Source: Amycolatopsis sp. 195334CR
GTDB lineage: Bacteria > Actinomycetota > Actinomycetes > Mycobacteriales > Pseudonocardiaceae
Assembly (NCBI RefSeq): GCF_017309385.1
Contig: NZ_JAFJMJ010000001.1
Location: 1,674,001 to 1,738,000, forward strand
Direction of reading: 5' to 3'
Length of the DNA: 64,000 nt
Each line of letters starts with the position of its first letter. Position 1 is the first letter of the stretch. The translations under genes and the position numbers were made by a program. The notes beneath the pieces are model-generated. The model did not search any database. It saw nothing but the letters and a program-made list of their open reading frames with translations, and was not told the origin of the DNA. Shown here piece after piece: positions 37,143 through 45,301 of the stretch.

Positions 37143-38059
37143 AAAGGACGGTCGCCGGCGATGGCCACCCGCTCGGCCACCCGTGCGTGCGGGAAGTAGT
37201 CGTTCACCGCGTAGTGCTGGGTCGCCCGGTTGTCCCAGAACGCCACCGAGTTCGGCCGCCACTTGAACCGCACCTGGAACTCCGGCACGTGCGCCTGCTG
37301 GAACAGCAACCGGAGCAGCCGGTCGCTCTCCTCGCGCTCCAGTCCGACGATGTGCGTGGTGAAGGCCTGGTTCACGAAGAGCATGCGGCGGCCGGACTCG
37401 GGGTGCGTGCGCACCACCGGGTGCTCCACCGGCGGGAACTCGTCCTGCTTGGCGGCGAGGAAGTCCGCGTCGGAGAAGCGTTCGAAGCCGGGGATGAAGT
37501 CGTGCACCGCGGTGAGCCCGTCGATCCGCGCGCGCACCTCATCGGGCAGGTTGTCGTAGGCGGCGGCCATGTCCGCCCACATGGTGTCGCCGCCGAGCGG
37601 CGGCACCTCGATCAACCGCAGCACCGAACCGAGCGCGGGCGCCGGCCGGAAGGTGACGTCGGTGTGCCAGATGTTCTCGAACCCGGGCATGGAGGCGCTG
37701 CGGGCGAACCGGGTCACCTGCTCGCTGTCCCCGGTCGGGATGAACGGGTTCGTCTCAAGTGGACCCCAGTTGCGCGCGAACGCCCGCTGCTGCTCGGAAG
37801 TGATGTCCTGGTCGCGGAAGAACAGCACCTTCCACTCGAGCAGCGCGCGGTTCAGCTCCGCCCGCAGCTCACCGGTCAGCGGGGCGCCGAGGTCGACGCC
37901 GTCGATCTCGGCGCCGATCACCGCGCCGAGCGGGGTCAGCGAGAACAGTTCGTAGGGCTGGGATTCCCCGCGGTGCAGCACGCGCGGGCCTTCCAGGATT
38001 CCGTCGGCGGGAACGCGCGCGGTGCGCAGGGCAGCACGAATCGGCAGGTCGACAGACAA
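37139..38059 (-). CDS. TauD/TfdA-family 2-oxoglutarate-dependent dioxygenase
   Basis: A 306-residue Fe(II)/2-oxoglutarate oxygenase of the type that cleaves sulfonates such as taurine to release sulfite. The iron triad is H132 and D134 in IWHTDVTF and H282 in RATQHYAVND, with R293 for 2-oxoglutarate. VLFFRDQDIT is also typical. No transporter or other sulfur genes are adjacent, so the substrate is open. A 239-base leader upstream contains a hairpin (GGCGGT/ACCGCC at 38175-38192) but no gene. Confidence 0.9.
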   Translation of the reverse strand: MSVDLPIRAALRTARVPADGILEGPRVLHRGESQPYELFSLTPLGAVIGAEIDGVDLGAPLTGELRAELNRALLEWKVLFFRDQDITSEQQRAFARNWGPLETNPFIPTGDSEQVTRFARSASMPGFENIWHTDVTFRPAPALGSVLRLIEVPPLGGDTMWADMAAAYDNLPDEVRARIDGLTAVHDFIPGFERFSDADFLAAKQDEFPPVEHPVVRTHPESGRRMLFVNQAFTTHIVGLEREESDRLLRLLFQQAHVPEFQVRFKWRPNSVAFWDNRATQHYAVNDYFPHARVAERVAIAGDRPF

Positions 38060-38298
38060 CGCATTTCCTCACTGTGCGAAGGGATCGGTACTAACGCGGG
38101 AAGAGCGCGTTACCTCGGCGGGGAGCCGAGACGGCCGCGGCGCACGAGCAGCGCGCAGACGCCGATACCGACCAGGCGGTGAGGAGACCGCCTAGGCCGC
38201 GGGACAACACAACGGTGACCCTGGGCTTCGGACATACGAGGAACTATGGACCCGCGTCCGGACGATGGTCAATATCTCCCACACGCTGGGAGGAGTCC

Positions 38299-39117
38299 CT
38301 AGTCCTCCGGTTCCCAGGGCAGCGGCACGATCAGGCAGGGGCCGCCGACGAAGAGGCCGCCGTCGACGCCGAGCACCTTGCCGCCCGCGTACAGGTACGG
38401 CGCCTCGATCTGCGCCGGGTGGATGCCGAGCTGGTCGGCGATCACGCTGTGGCCGTGCACGATCCGCTCGCCGCCGAGCCGCTCCAGCAGCAGCTGCGCG
38501 ATCTCCGGCCCGTTCGGCCCGCGGAAGGCGTAGCGCGTGGTCATCCGGCGCCACACCTCCCACCACTCGGAGATGTCGTCGCCGGCCAGCACCTCGCCGA
38601 CGTTCTGGTTGATCTCCTCGACGTCGGCACCCCATTCGAGGTACTCCAGCGTGTCGGAGTGCATCAGCAGGTAGTCCTCGGCGTGCGCCAGCAGCGGGCG
38701 CTCGACCAGCCACGCGATGTGCTCGTCGGTCAGCTTCTCCTGGTCCGACGGCTGGCCGCCGTTGATCTCCCAGCTGCGGCCGAAGCTGCGCGGGCCGAAG
38801 TCCGACGGCACCTCGGTGTCGCCGAAGCGGTGCCTGCCGAGCAGCAGGATCTCGTGGTTGCCGAGCAGGCTGTGCACCTGGCCACCGGCTTCGGCGGCCT
38901 GCTCCTGCAGGCGCATGACCAGCTCGATGACGCCGACGCCGTCGGGACCGCGGTCGACGAAGTCGCCGAGGAACCACACGCAGCTCTTGCCGCCGGCCCA
39001 GTCGCCGTCGGCGTCCACCAGCTCCTTCGCCAGCAGTGCCTCGGTCAGCCCCTCACGATGCCCGTGTACGTCACCCACCACATAGGTCGGCTGTCCCGCC
39101 GCACCGGCATCGTTCAT
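38299..39117 (-). CDS. Calcineurin-like metallophosphoesterase
   Basis: A 272-residue phosphoesterase of the serine/threonine phosphatase type. Metal motifs in order: GDVHGH, GDFVDRGPD, GNHE, HSD and GHS (VHGHSV). ApaH and PrpE-type enzymes share this order, so it may hydrolyse diadenosine polyphosphates or phosphoproteins. The ATG at 39117 is preceded by TATCTT at the leaderless distance; a GTG 8 codons upstream is possible. Confidence 0.88.
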   Translation of the reverse strand: MNDAGAAGQPTYVVGDVHGHREGLTEALLAKELVDADGDWAGGKSCVWFLGDFVDRGPDGVGVIELVMRLQEQAAEAGGQVHSLLGNHEILLLGRHRFGDTEVPSDFGPRSFGRSWEINGGQPSDQEKLTDEHIAWLVERPLLAHAEDYLLMHSDTLEYLEWGADVEEINQNVGEVLAGDDISEWWEVWRRMTTRYAFRGPNGPEIAQLLLERLGGERIVHGHSVIADQLGIHPAQIEAPYLYAGGKVLGVDGGLFVGGPCLIVPLPWEPED

Positions 39118-39153
39118 CCCCTGAAGATAAGGCCTGCTCACTGGAGAGGTTCG

Positions 39154-39951
39154 TCACCCCTGCGCGAAGGGATCCTTGGTCCGCCCGATCAGGTCGGCCA
39201 CCGAGTCGAGCACGCGCGTCGGCCGGTAGGGGTACAGCTCGGCGGTCTCCCTGGTGGAGATCCCGGTGAGCACCAGGATGGTCTCCAGCCCGGCTTCGAT
39301 CCCGGCGTGCACGTCGGTGTCCATCCGGTCGCCGATCATCAGCGTGTGCTCGGAGTGCGCGCCGAGGGCCCGCAGCGCCGAGCGCATCATCAGCGGGTTC
39401 GGCTTGCCGACGAAGTAGGGCTGGCGGCCGGTGGCCTTCTCGATCAGCGCGGCGACCGAGCCGGTGGCCGGCATCGAGCCCTCCAGGCTGGGGCCGGTGG
39501 CGTCCGGGTTGGTGGCGATGAACTTGGCGCCCGCCTCGATCATCCGGATCGCCCTGGTGATCGCGGAGAAGCTGTAGGTGCGGGTCTCGCCGAGCACCAC
39601 GTAGTCGGGGTCGCGGTCGGTCAGCACGTAGCCGACCTCGTGCAGCGCGGTGGTCAGCCCGGCCTCGCCGATCACGAAGGCCGAGCCGTTCGGGCGCTGG
39701 CGGTGCAGGAACTCGGCGGTGGCCAGCGCGGAGGTCCAGATGGCCTGCTCGGGCACGTCCAGCCCGGTCCTGGCCAGCCGCGCGCGCAGGTCGCGCGGGG
39801 TGTAGATGGAGTTGTTGGTCAGCACCAGGAAGCCGATGTCGTTGGCGCGCAGCTCGGCGAGGAACTCGTCGGCGCCGGGCACCAGGTGCTCCTCGCGGAC
39901 CAGCACCCCGTCCATGTCGCTGAGATAGCTCCAACGCGGTTCGTCGCTCAT
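39154..39951 (-). CDS. HAD-IIA sugar phosphatase, NagD-like
   Basis: A 265-residue phosphatase of HAD subfamily IIA. Motif [12 protein letters not shown], motif II LVLTNNS, Lys in [10 protein letters not shown] and motif [15 protein letters not shown]. NagD-type enzymes dephosphorylate nucleotides and sugar phosphates. The ATG at 39951 has AAGGTGG upstream; a long upstream frame is a shadow of the regulator gene. Confidence 0.92.
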   Translation of the reverse strand: MSDEPRWSYLSDMDGVLVREEHLVPGADEFLAELRANDIGFLVLTNNSIYTPRDLRARLARTGLDVPEQAIWTSALATAEFLHRQRPNGSAFVIGEAGLTTALHEVGYVLTDRDPDYVVLGETRTYSFSAITRAIRMIEAGAKFIATNPDATGPSLEGSMPATGSVAALIEKATGRQPYFVGKPNPLMMRSALRALGAHSEHTLMIGDRMDTDVHAGIEAGLETILVLTGISTRETAELYPYRPTRVLDSVADLIGRTKDPFAQG

Positions 39952-40022
39952 GGGCGCCACCTTATTAGGCGCTGTCCGGTGAGGCTGGTCGATGGGCTTC
40001 GTGATCCAGGCGGACAGCGCCT

Positions 40023-40421
40023 TCAGCCGTTGGGCGTCTCGACGATCACCGTCGTCGCCTTCACCACGGCGACCGCGAGCGAGCCGGGTTTCAGCCCCAT
40101 TTCGGTGACCGCCTCGGTGCTCATCAGCGAGACCACCCGGTGCGGCCCGCACTGGATCTCCACCTGCGCCATCACCTTGTCCTGGACGACCTCGGTGACC
40201 AGCCCGACGAACCGGTTGCGCGCGGACCGCCCGACCCGCGACGGGTCCGGCGGCTCGTCGGCCTGCGCCCTGGCGAAGGCGGCCAGCTCGGCCCCGTCGA
40301 CCACCTTGCGGCCGCTGGTGTCGTCGACGGCGGTCAACTGGCCGGCGCGGACCCACCGGCGCACCGTGTCGTCGCTGACCCCGAGCAAGCGGGCTACCTC
40401 GGCCAACCGAAACTGCGGCAT
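40023..40421 (-). CDS. HTH-TOBE molybdate/molybdopterin-binding regulator
   Basis: A 132-residue protein: an N-terminal MerR/excisionase-type helix-turn-helix ([20 protein letters not shown]) and a C-terminal TOBE/Mop domain ([20 protein letters not shown] and [20 protein letters not shown]) that binds molybdate or molybdopterin. It is divergent from moaA by 92 bases and most likely controls molybdenum cofactor genes in response to molybdate. Confidence 0.9.
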   Translation of the reverse strand: MPQFRLAEVARLLGVSDDTVRRWVRAGQLTAVDDTSGRKVVDGAELAAFARAQADEPPDPSRVGRSARNRFVGLVTEVVQDKVMAQVEIQCGPHRVVSLMSTEAVTEMGLKPGSLAVAVVKATTVIVETPNG

Positions 40422-40513
40422 GAGCAGGAGGCTAAACCCGCAGATGCGGATGCGCTACGGGCTCGTCCGAAGCTTGACCGCTGATCGTCGGGATCGGCAC
40501 TACCCTGGGCAGC

Positions 40514-41578
40514 GTGACGGCGGTAGATCTTGGCATTCCCCGACCATCCGGGAAGCGGCAGAACCCCGCCGAACCCCGGCCCGACCACCCCGGGCTGATC
40601 GACTCGTTCGGCCGGGTGGCCACCGACCTGCGGGTGTCGCTGACCGACAAGTGCAACCTGCGCTGCACCTACTGCATGCCCGAAGAGGGCCTGGACTGGC
40701 TGCCCGGCGACCAGGTGCTCACCGACGACGAGCTGCTCCGGCTGCTGCGCATCGCGGTCGAGCTGCTCGGGGTCACCGACATCCGGCTCACCGGCGGTGA
40801 GCCGATGCTGCGACCGGGGCTCGAGCGGATCGTGGCCGAGGTGTCCGCGCTGCGGCCGAAGCCCCGGCTGTCGATGACCACGAACGGCATCGGCCTGGCG
40901 AAGCGGGCCGAGGGCCTGGTCGCGGCCGGGCTGGACCGGATCAACGTGTCCCTGGACACCATCGACCGCGACACCTTCGCCCGGCTGACCAGGCGGGACC
41001 GGCTCCGGCACGTGCTGGAGGGCCTGGCCGCCGCCCGCGACGCCGGGCTGTCGCCGGTGAAGGTCAACGCGGTGCTGATGCGCGGGGTCAACGACCACGA
41101 GGCCGCGCCGCTGCTGCGGTTCTGCCTGGACAACGGCTACCACCTGCGGTTCATCGAGCAGATGCCGCTGGACGCGCAGCACGGCTGGGACCGCCGCGGC
41201 ATGATCACCGCGGCCGACATCCTCGACCTGCTCGGCGCGGAGTTCGAGCTGACCCCGAGCGAAGCGCCGCGCGGTGGCGCGCCGGCCGAGCGCTGGCTGG
41301 TCGACGGCGGCCCGGGTGACGTCGGCGTGATCGCCTCGGTCACCCGGCCGTTCTGCTCGGCCTGCGAGCGCACCCGGCTGACCGCCGACGGGGCCGTCCG
41401 CTCCTGCCTGTTCAGCAACGACGAGACCGACCTGCGGGCCCTCGTGCGCGCGGGCGCGCGCGACGAGGAGATAGCGGGCGCCTGGCGCGACACCATGTGG
41501 GGCAAGCTGGCCGGGCACGAGATCAACGAGGCCGGGTTCGCGCAGCCGATCCGGCCGATGAGCGCGATCGGCGGTTGA
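40514..41578 (+). CDS. moaA: GTP 3',8-cyclase MoaA
   Basis: Radical-SAM enzyme that starts molybdenum cofactor synthesis by converting GTP to 3',8-cyclo-GTP. The 354-residue protein has the SAM cluster C47, C51, C54 (DKCNLRCTYCMPEEG), GGEPMLR, the second cluster in FCSACERTRLTADG with a third Cys in RSCLFS, and the essential C-terminal Gly-Gly (SAIGG). GTG start seven bases after TACCCT, so probably leaderless. Co-transcribed with moaD (TGATG). Confidence 0.97.
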   Translation: MTAVDLGIPRPSGKRQNPAEPRPDHPGLIDSFGRVATDLRVSLTDKCNLRCTYCMPEEGLDWLPGDQVLTDDELLRLLRIAVELLGVTDIRLTGGEPMLRPGLERIVAEVSALRPKPRLSMTTNGIGLAKRAEGLVAAGLDRINVSLDTIDRDTFARLTRRDRLRHVLEGLAAARDAGLSPVKVNAVLMRGVNDHEAAPLLRFCLDNGYHLRFIEQMPLDAQHGWDRRGMITAADILDLLGAEFELTPSEAPRGGAPAERWLVDGGPGDVGVIASVTRPFCSACERTRLTADGAVRSCLFSNDETDLRALVRAGARDEEIAGAWRDTMWGKLAGHEINEAGFAQPIRPMSAIGG

Positions 41579-41838
41579 TGCGGGTGACCACGGTCCAAGT
41601 GCGGTTCTTCGCCTCGGCGCGGGCCGCCACCGGAGTGGACAGCGAGGTGCTCACGCTCCCGGCCGGTTCGTCGGTGGCCGAGGCGGTCGAGCAGCTGCGG
41701 CAGCGGCACCCGGAGCGGCTGCCGAAGGTGCTGGAGGTGGCCAGCTTCCTGCTGGACGGCGTCGCGGTGCGGGACACGTCGTTCCGCCTGCCCGACGGGG
41801 CCGAGCTGGACGTCCTGCCGCCTTTCGCCGGTGGTTAA
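41578..41838 (+). CDS. moaD: Molybdopterin synthase sulfur-carrier subunit MoaD
   Basis: An 86-residue ubiquitin-like protein ending in FAGG, whose C-terminal Gly is thiocarboxylated and delivers sulfur to cPMP in the MoaD-MoaE complex. Fold signs: VQVRFFASARAATG at the start and LPDGAELDVLPPFAGG at the end. Start overlaps the moaA stop. Its partner MoaE is encoded about 2.5 kb downstream as part of a fused gene on the other strand. Confidence 0.95.
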   Translation: MRVTTVQVRFFASARAATGVDSEVLTLPAGSSVAEAVEQLRQRHPERLPKVLEVASFLLDGVAVRDTSFRLPDGAELDVLPPFAGG

Positions 41839-41884
41839 CCCGGGCGTCACCCACCGGACGTCGAGTTCGCCGAGGCTGTCGCGC

Positions 41885-42715
41885 ATGCGCCGCCTCCTCG
41901 TGCTCCTGCTGACCGCGTTCGCCGTGGCCGGGCTGGCCACGCCCGCGTCGGCTTCCCACTGGGTGAAGCCGCTGGCACAGGCGCACGCGCACAACGACTA
42001 CGAGCACGACCGGCCGCTGCACGACGCGCTGGACCACGGGTTCACCAGCGTCGAAGCGGACATCTACCTGGTCGACGGGCAGTTGCTGGTGGCGCACGAC
42101 CTGGCGGACGTGACCCCGGAGCGCACGCTGGAGTCGCTGTACCTGGAGCCGCTGCGGGAGCGGGTGCTGCGGAACTCCGGGCACGTCTACCCGCGGCGCG
42201 TGCCGTTCCAGCTGCTGGTCGACCTCAAGAGCGGCGCCGAGGACACCTACGCGGCGCTCGCGAAGGTGCTGGCGTCCCCGCGGTACTCCTTCCTCTTCAC
42301 CGCCTACCGGGACGGCTGGGTGCGGGACAAGGCCGTCGAGGTCGTGCTGTCCGGTAACCGGCCGCGAGAGGTGCTGGCGGGGCAGCGGGACCGGTTGGCC
42401 TTCTACGACGGCCGCATCGCCGCTCAGGACGATCTGGGGCCCGGTTCCGACGCCCGCCTGGTGCCGCTGGTCTCGGACAACTGGACGAAGCTGTTCACCT
42501 GGACCGGCGAGGGCCCGTTCCCTGCGGCCGAGCGGGCCCGGCTGGCCGAGATCGTGGCGACCGCGCACGCGGCGGGCCAGCGGGTGCGGTTCTGGGCCAC
42601 GCCGGACGCGCCAGGACCGGCCCGTGAAGCGATCTGGACCGAACTCGCCGACGCGGGTGTGGACCACATCAACACCGACGACCTGGCCGGGCTGGCGGCC
42701 TTCCTCCGGGATTAA
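41885..42715 (+). CDS. Secreted PI-PLC/GDPD-like phosphodiesterase
   Basis: A 276-residue exported protein with signal peptide (LLVLLLTAFAVAGLATPASA). The mature part has the TIM-barrel phosphodiesterase pattern: AQAHAHNDYEHDRPL, VEADIYLVDGQLLVAHD and, near the end, RVRFWATPDAP then DHINTDDLAGL, as in glycerophosphodiester phosphodiesterases and PI-PLC-like enzymes. The ATG at 41885 is chosen for the signal peptide; a GTG at 41831 overlaps moaD. Confidence 0.85.
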   Translation: MRRLLVLLLTAFAVAGLATPASASHWVKPLAQAHAHNDYEHDRPLHDALDHGFTSVEADIYLVDGQLLVAHDLADVTPERTLESLYLEPLRERVLRNSGHVYPRRVPFQLLVDLKSGAEDTYAALAKVLASPRYSFLFTAYRDGWVRDKAVEVVLSGNRPREVLAGQRDRLAFYDGRIAAQDDLGPGSDARLVPLVSDNWTKLFTWTGEGPFPAAERARLAEIVATAHAAGQRVRFWATPDAPGPAREAIWTELADAGVDHINTDDLAGLAAFLRD

Positions 42716-42870
42716 CGCACTTTGTGCGTAAGTGCACTAACGGCCTACGGATGCGTTTTACACGTGACCCAAGCCTCACGATCAGTGAATTATCTCGAGA
42801 AGGAAACGGCCCGGTAACGGCCACCTGAGCTGCGAAAACACCGGAATCGTCAGAGGTTGCCCGCTGTTAC

Positions 42871-42886
42871 AGTGATGCAGGTCACA
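42871..42886. promoter_or_regulatory. CRP-family binding site upstream of rpf
   Basis: AGTGATGCAGGTCACA matches TGTGA-N6-TCACA in nine of ten defined positions. In M. tuberculosis the cAMP receptor protein Rv3676 binds upstream of rpfA, so this site has a known parallel. It lies about five bases before a -10-like AATAAT, a position fitting activation or repression. Confidence 0.75.
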
Positions 42887-42961
42887 CCTCGAATAATTTC
42901 CGATCACGCCGAAGGTTACGTACCGTCGCTTTTCGGTTGGCCCCGACCGACCAGAGCAACA

Positions 42962-43039
42962 CCGGGATTCCGAAGCGCCGAACCCTGTCCGGCGGAATCC
43001 CGGCCCATACCCCGAGCGAAAGAAAACTTCCGGACAGGG
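42962..43039 (+). promoter_or_regulatory. Predicted H-type pseudoknot in the rpf 5' leader
   Basis: Two perfect stems interlock: CCGGGATTCCG (42962-42972) with CGGAATCCCGG (42993-43003), and CCCTGTCCGG (42983-42992) with CCGGACAGGG (43030-43039). The second stem's 5' strand abuts the first stem's 3' strand with no gap, allowing coaxial stacking. Loop 1 has 10 bases; loop 3 has 26 and is A-rich near its end (GCGAAAGAAAAC). It ends 51 bases before the rpf ATG. The conserved core of the ydaO (c-di-AMP) riboswitch is not visible. Confidence 0.7.
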
Positions 43040-43090
43040 ACGACACGAACCCCCCGATGTTCAGCAGGCGCGGGAAGTGAGTAGTAACCA

Positions 43091-43735
43091 ATGGCTTACC
43101 GAGGCAAGCACCGCAAGATGTCCGCCGCCACCAAGCACATCGCCCGCGTGGCGATCGCCGGTATGGCGGTCGGCGCCCCGCTCGCCATCGCCGCGACCCC
43201 CGCGCAGGCCGAAGGCACCAACTGGGACGCGATCGCCCAGTGCGAGAGCGGTGGCAACTGGTCCACCAACACCGGCAACGGCTACTCCGGTGGCCTGCAG
43301 TTCTCGCCGAGCACCTGGAAGGCCTACGGCGGCAAGGGCAGCGCCCACAACGCCTCCCGCGAGGAGCAGATCGCCGTGGCCGAGAAGGTCAAGGCTGGTC
43401 AGGGCATCAACGCGTGGCCGACCTGTGGCAAGAAGGGTGGCTCGTCCGCCAGCTACAAGGGCAAGAACACCCAGGGCTCGGCCAAGAAGAGCGCCCCGGC
43501 GGCGAAGAAGAGCGCCCCGAAGTCGGCCCCGGTCCAGCAGTCGGCCCCGGTGGCCACCGGCGTGGCGAAGTCGAACCCGGCCGGTGACTACACCGTGGTC
43601 GCGGGCGACACCCTGTCGAAGATCGCGTCGGCGCACGGCGTCGAGGGTGGGTTCGCCAAGCTGCAGGAGCTGAACAAGGAGTTCATCCCGAACGCGGACT
43701 TCATCGTGGTCGGCCAGAAGATCGCCACCAAGTGA
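43091..43735 (+). CDS. rpfA: Resuscitation-promoting factor with LysM domain
   Basis: A secreted muralytic enzyme (lytic transglycosylase-like) that revives dormant cells. The 214-residue precursor has a signal peptide (cut near AQAEGT at about 40), the Rpf domain with catalytic E52 in AIAQCESGGNW and the Cys pair C51/C116-region (WPTCGKKG), a Lys/Ala/Ser-rich linker and a C-terminal LysM domain (YTVVAGDTLSKIASAHG) that holds it in the wall. The ATG lacks a strong ribosome site (GGGAAG 13 bases upstream), which fits control by leader structure. Syntenic to Rv0867c. Confidence 0.96.
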   Translation: MAYRGKHRKMSAATKHIARVAIAGMAVGAPLAIAATPAQAEGTNWDAIAQCESGGNWSTNTGNGYSGGLQFSPSTWKAYGGKGSAHNASREEQIAVAEKVKAGQGINAWPTCGKKGGSSASYKGKNTQGSAKKSAPAAKKSAPKSAPVQQSAPVATGVAKSNPAGDYTVVAGDTLSKIASAHGVEGGFAKLQELNKEFIPNADFIVVGQKIATK

Positions 43736-43777
43736 CACCAGCGTGCGCGATCACGGCCCGATAACGCCGTGACAAGC

Positions 43778-43820
43778 GAAAAGGTCCCACCGCCAATCCC
43801 CTGGGCGGTGGGACCTTTTC
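43778..43820 (+). terminator. Strong intrinsic terminator after rpf
   Basis: A perfect 17-bp stem (GAAAAGGTCCCACCGCC and complement) with a 9-base loop; the stem's 3' side ends in CTTTTC. The A-run on the other side makes it potentially bidirectional. Confidence 0.9.
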
Positions 43821-44317
43821 GTGCGTTCAACAACATAACGTCGCCGCGCATTTACTGAGCGCCGCCATTCCGCTCCGCTGAATCCCGGCCCCAGCAACCG
43901 ATTTCCCCGCGGGGTCGATGGTTACGCCTTCAGTGGGGAATGCGGAGGCTTGAGAGCCGCCCTCAGCCACCCGAATACGGCCCGCAGGTGGGGCCCAGAG
44001 GCCTCCGGCAGCCATCAGCCGCTGAATGCGGGCCGCCAAGCGCCCGAGGCGGCGTTCAGCCAGCCGAACACAGGTCGCGAGCAAGCTGCCGGATGCACCC
44101 GGCAGCCCACAGCCACCCGATACCGCCGCGAGCGGCCACCAGGCGCCGAGGCGGCATTCAGCCGCCTGATGCCGCCCTTGAGCGGGCCCCCATGCGTTCC
44201 ATGCGGCATCCAGCCGCCCGAATGCGAGATTCGAGCTGGGGGTCGGATCCAGCCAGCAGAGCGTTCAGCCACCCGATGCGGCGCGTGAGCCGTCGGGCGG
44301 TCAGGTCAGCCAAGCCC
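43821..44317. other. Gene-free region between rpf and moaB-moaE holding a repeat array
   Basis: About 500 bases without a believable gene; the open frames are low-complexity and arise from the repeats. Most of the region is the degenerate array described separately; bases 43821-43949 show nothing definite. Confidence 0.75.
43950..44290. repeat. Array of eight degenerate palindromic repeats, about 50-bp period
   Basis: Units with the core CAGCC[A/G][C/G]C[C/T]GA(A)TGCGGC begin at about 43964, 44016, 44057, 44110, 44159, 44211, 44250 and 44266. Many are extended on the left by GGCRTT, giving an imperfect dyad such as GCGGCATTCA and TGATGCCGC. Intervals are mostly 49-55 bases (41 once). Repeats are not identical and no cas genes exist. 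Confidence 0.75.
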
Positions 44318-45301
44318 TCAGGGGGAGTTGACCCATTCGTCCGTGCCGTCCGTGAAGGTCTGGTGCTTCCACACCGGCAGCCGCGCCTTGACCTCGTCCA
44401 CCAGGTCCGAGCACGCCAGGAACGCCTCCCGCCGGTGGTCGGCGGCCACGGCGCACGCCAGCGCCACGTCACCGATCGCCAGCGTGCCGATCCGGTGGCT
44501 CACCGCCACCGCCCGCACGCCTTCGAACCGCGTCGCCAGTTCCGACACCACGCGCGCCAGCACGTCCCCGGCACTCGGGTGGCCCTCGTACACCAGGCCC
44601 CGCACGCCCTTCCCGCCGTCGTGGTCGCGGACCACGCCCGAGAAGGTCACCACGGCACCCGCCGCGTCGTCGCCGACCAAGGCGGCGTGCTCCTCGACCG
44701 AGATCGGGGCGTCCGTCACGGCGGCCAGCGCGATGCGCGCCCCGGCGGCGACCGGAGCGACCGACGTGCCCGATATGCCCGACGTGCCCGACATGCCCGA
44801 CGTGCCCGACGCAGCCGACGTGGCAGTCACGTGGTCGCCCCCGTGCAGCTGCTCGACCGCGTGGTCCAGCACGCCCTCCAGCACCCCGAGACCGTCCTTC
44901 ACCCCACCTCGGGACCCCGGCAGGTTCACCACCAGCGTCCGCCCAGCCACCCCGGCGACCCCCCGCGAGAGCACCGCCGTCGGCACCTCGGGCAGCCCGG
45001 CCGCCCGCACCGCGTCCGCCACCCCCGGCAGCTGGTAGTCCAGCACCGACGTGGTCGCCTCCGGCGTGCGGTCGGTCGGCGAGATGCCGGTCCCACCGGT
45101 GGTGATCACCACGTGCACGTCCTCGGCCAGGCAGGCCCGCAGCGCCCGCGCCACCGGCTCCCCGTCCTCGACCACGATCGGCTCCGGCACCTCGTAGTCG
45201 CGCTGGGCCAGCCAGTCCACGATCACCGGGCCGGTGCGGTCCGGGTACACCCCGGCCGCCGCCCGGTTGGACGCCACGATCACCCTCGCCGCACGCTTCA
45301 C
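44318..45301 (-). CDS. Fused MoaB/Mog - MoaE protein
   Basis: A 327-residue fusion of two molybdenum cofactor enzymes. Residues 1-160 are MoaB/Mog-like (adenylylates molybdopterin; motif [17 protein letters not shown] and [14 protein letters not shown]). Residues 190-327 are MoaE, the large subunit of molybdopterin synthase ([37 protein letters not shown], catalytic Lys region PVWKHQTF). A Gly/Ser/Thr linker made of 9-bp repeats joins them. In M. tuberculosis mog and moaE2 are adjacent separate genes. The GTG start overlaps the moaC stop. Confidence 0.93.
   Translation of the reverse strand: MKRAARVIVASNRAAAGVYPDRTGPVIVDWLAQRDYEVPEPIVVEDGEPVARALRACLAEDVHVVITTGGTGISPTDRTPEATTSVLDYQLPGVADAVRAAGLPEVPTAVLSRGVAGVAGRTLVVNLPGSRGGVKDGLGVLEGVLDHAVEQLHGGDHVTATSAASGTSGMSGTSGISGTSVAPVAAGARIALAAVTDAPISVEEHAALVGDDAAGAVVTFSGVVRDHDGGKGVRGLVYEGHPSAGDVLARVVSELATRFEGVRAVAVSHRIGTLAIGDVALACAVAADHRREAFLACSDLVDEVKARLPVWKHQTFTDGTDEWVNSP
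44762..44824. repeat. 9-bp tandem repeat in the MoaB-MoaE linker
   Basis: Seven units of the type CGACGTGCC (variants CGATATGCC, CGACATGCC and others) lie in tandem. They encode the Gly/Ser/Thr-rich linker on the minus strand. The unit is a multiple of three, so length changes would keep the frame. Confidence 0.9.

Larger units (their letters stand above)
42716..43090 (+). other. 375-base regulatory region upstream of rpf
   Basis: No gene. It contains a small hairpin right after the phosphodiesterase stop (ACGCAC-TTT-GTGCGT, 42715-42729), a CRP-like site (42871), an AATAAT stretch at about 42892-42897 usable as -10, a hairpin GGTTGG/CCGACC (42936-42953) and the predicted pseudoknot (42962-43039). 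The leader would be about 185 bases. Confidence 0.7.

Noticed and set aside
33054..38059. Secondary-metabolite cluster from acyl-CoA synthetase, PhzF and TauD-like genes
   Set aside because: Genes lie on both strands, are mixed with housekeeping genes, and no core synthase is present.
38100..38200. Remnant of a transporter C-terminus upstream of the TauD gene (VGIGVCALLVRRGR on the minus strand)
   Set aside because: Only about 20 hydrophobic residues; too short to separate from chance in GC-rich DNA.
42892..43090. ydaO (c-di-AMP) riboswitch upstream of rpf
   Set aside because: I could not find the conserved core elements (such as the GGGGUGAAU and CAGCUAACC segments); the leader forms a different set of stems.
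43950..44290. CRISPR array
   Set aside because: Repeats are degenerate, intervals vary, spacers share bases with the repeats and no cas gene is present.
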